NCBI GenBank assembly: GCA_049975505.1
Contig: JBNGCY010000095.1
Coordinates: forward strand, 1-7,017
From: JAIVHC01 sp049975505
Lineage (GTDB): Bacteria > Desulfobacterota > Desulfuromonadia > Desulfuromonadales > Desulfuromonadaceae
Direction of reading: 5' to 3'
Length of the DNA: 7,017 nucleotides
Position 1 is the first letter of the stretch; every line of letters starts with the position of its first letter. The notes under the pieces are model-generated. The model was not told the origin of the DNA. It made no database searches and was given only the letters and a program-made list of their open reading frames with translations. The position numbers were made by a program, and so were the translations under genes. Shown piece after piece: positions 6,824-7,017 of this stretch.

Positions 6824-7017
6824 TATCCCTTCCCCCTGGTTCTGGTTCGTCCGGGGCGTGCCTGGCGGCTGACATAATTAATGATGGCACTCGCCAGATC
6901 CTTCTGGGTCGCATTTTCTATCCCTTCGAGCCCGGGAGATGAATTGACCTCCATCACCACCGGGCCGTGGTTTGAACGGAGCAGATCAACCCCGGCAACA
7001 TTCAGGCCCATTATTTT
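6823..7017 (-). CDS. rimK: RimK-type ATP-grasp glutamate ligase, C-terminal fragment (5' end outside the window)
   Basis: Only the last 64 residues are present, running off the right edge of the window. They include GLNVAGVDLLRSNHGP and then VVMEVNSSPGLEGIE, the ATP-grasp segment in which the glutamate and asparagine of ExN bind magnesium. This matches the end of E. coli RimK, which uses ATP to add glutamates to the C-terminus of ribosomal protein S6. The stop TAA (6825-6823) overlaps the ATG of the downstream hydrolase, so translation is likely coupled. The arginine-rich end (RPGRTRTRGKG) is partly shaped by the downstream gene's ribosome binding site, which lies within the last codons. Closely related ATP-grasp ligases (LysX/MptN-like) are possible, but the PGLEGIE segment favours RimK. 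Confidence 0.88.
   Translation of the reverse strand, partial: KIMGLNVAGVDLLRSNHGPVVMEVNSSPGLEGIENATQKDLASAIINYVSRQARPGRTRTRGKG
6827..6836 (-). promoter_or_regulatory. Ribosome binding site inside the end of rimK for the coupled hydrolase gene
   Basis: The minus strand reads GGGGGAAGGGATA directly before the ATG at 6823. This purine run is in the final rimK codons and would let terminating ribosomes restart on the next gene. Confidence 0.7.

Noticed and set aside
6395..6877. 160-residue plus-strand frame opposite the hydrolase
   Set aside because: Antisense to conserved zinc-site sequence and across the rimK junction; composition is that of a shadow frame.
1..7017. Search by eye for CRISPR arrays, tRNA or rRNA genes, transposases, toxin-antitoxin or defence genes
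   Set aside because: None seen; the repeats present are two inverted copies with no regular spacers, and all long gene space is filled by the four described genes.

Overview
The window suggests a Gram-negative proteobacterium, most likely a gammaproteobacterium. The grounds are a RimK-type glutamate ligase next to an AstE/aspartoacylase-like protein, an MscK-like mechanosensitive channel with a signal peptide and periplasmic domain, and clear GGAG-like ribosome binding sites. This is inference from gene content; no rRNA or other taxonomic marker is present.

Layout. Positions 1-60 hold half of an intergenic repeat, cut by the window edge. A full-length presequence-protease-like M16C metallopeptidase follows on the plus strand (88-3027). 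A strong GC-rich hairpin flanked by an A-run and a T-run lies just after its stop (3050-3097) and probably terminates transcription in both directions. Next comes a large imperfect palindrome (about 3101-3256). Its left arm is the same sequence as positions 1-49 in opposite orientation, so the peptidase gene sits between inverted copies of one element.

The rest of the window is coded on the minus strand and reads right to left: the C-terminal end of rimK (6823-7017, cut by the window edge), an AstE/AspA-family zinc hydrolase overlapping it by one base in a TAATG junction (5783-6823), and after 49 bases an MscK/MscS-type channel (3265-5733). These three look like one operon, convergent with the peptidase gene.

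How they may work together: RimK is known to add glutamates to ribosomal protein S6. The coupled M14-fold hydrolase is therefore a candidate for acting on a related amide or isopeptide substrate, but its substrate cannot be read from the sequence. The channel probably protects against osmotic downshock, and the peptidase probably clears short peptides in the cytosol. I see no CRISPR array, tRNA, rRNA, integrase, transposase or defence gene. The least explained part of the window is the palindromic repeat family.
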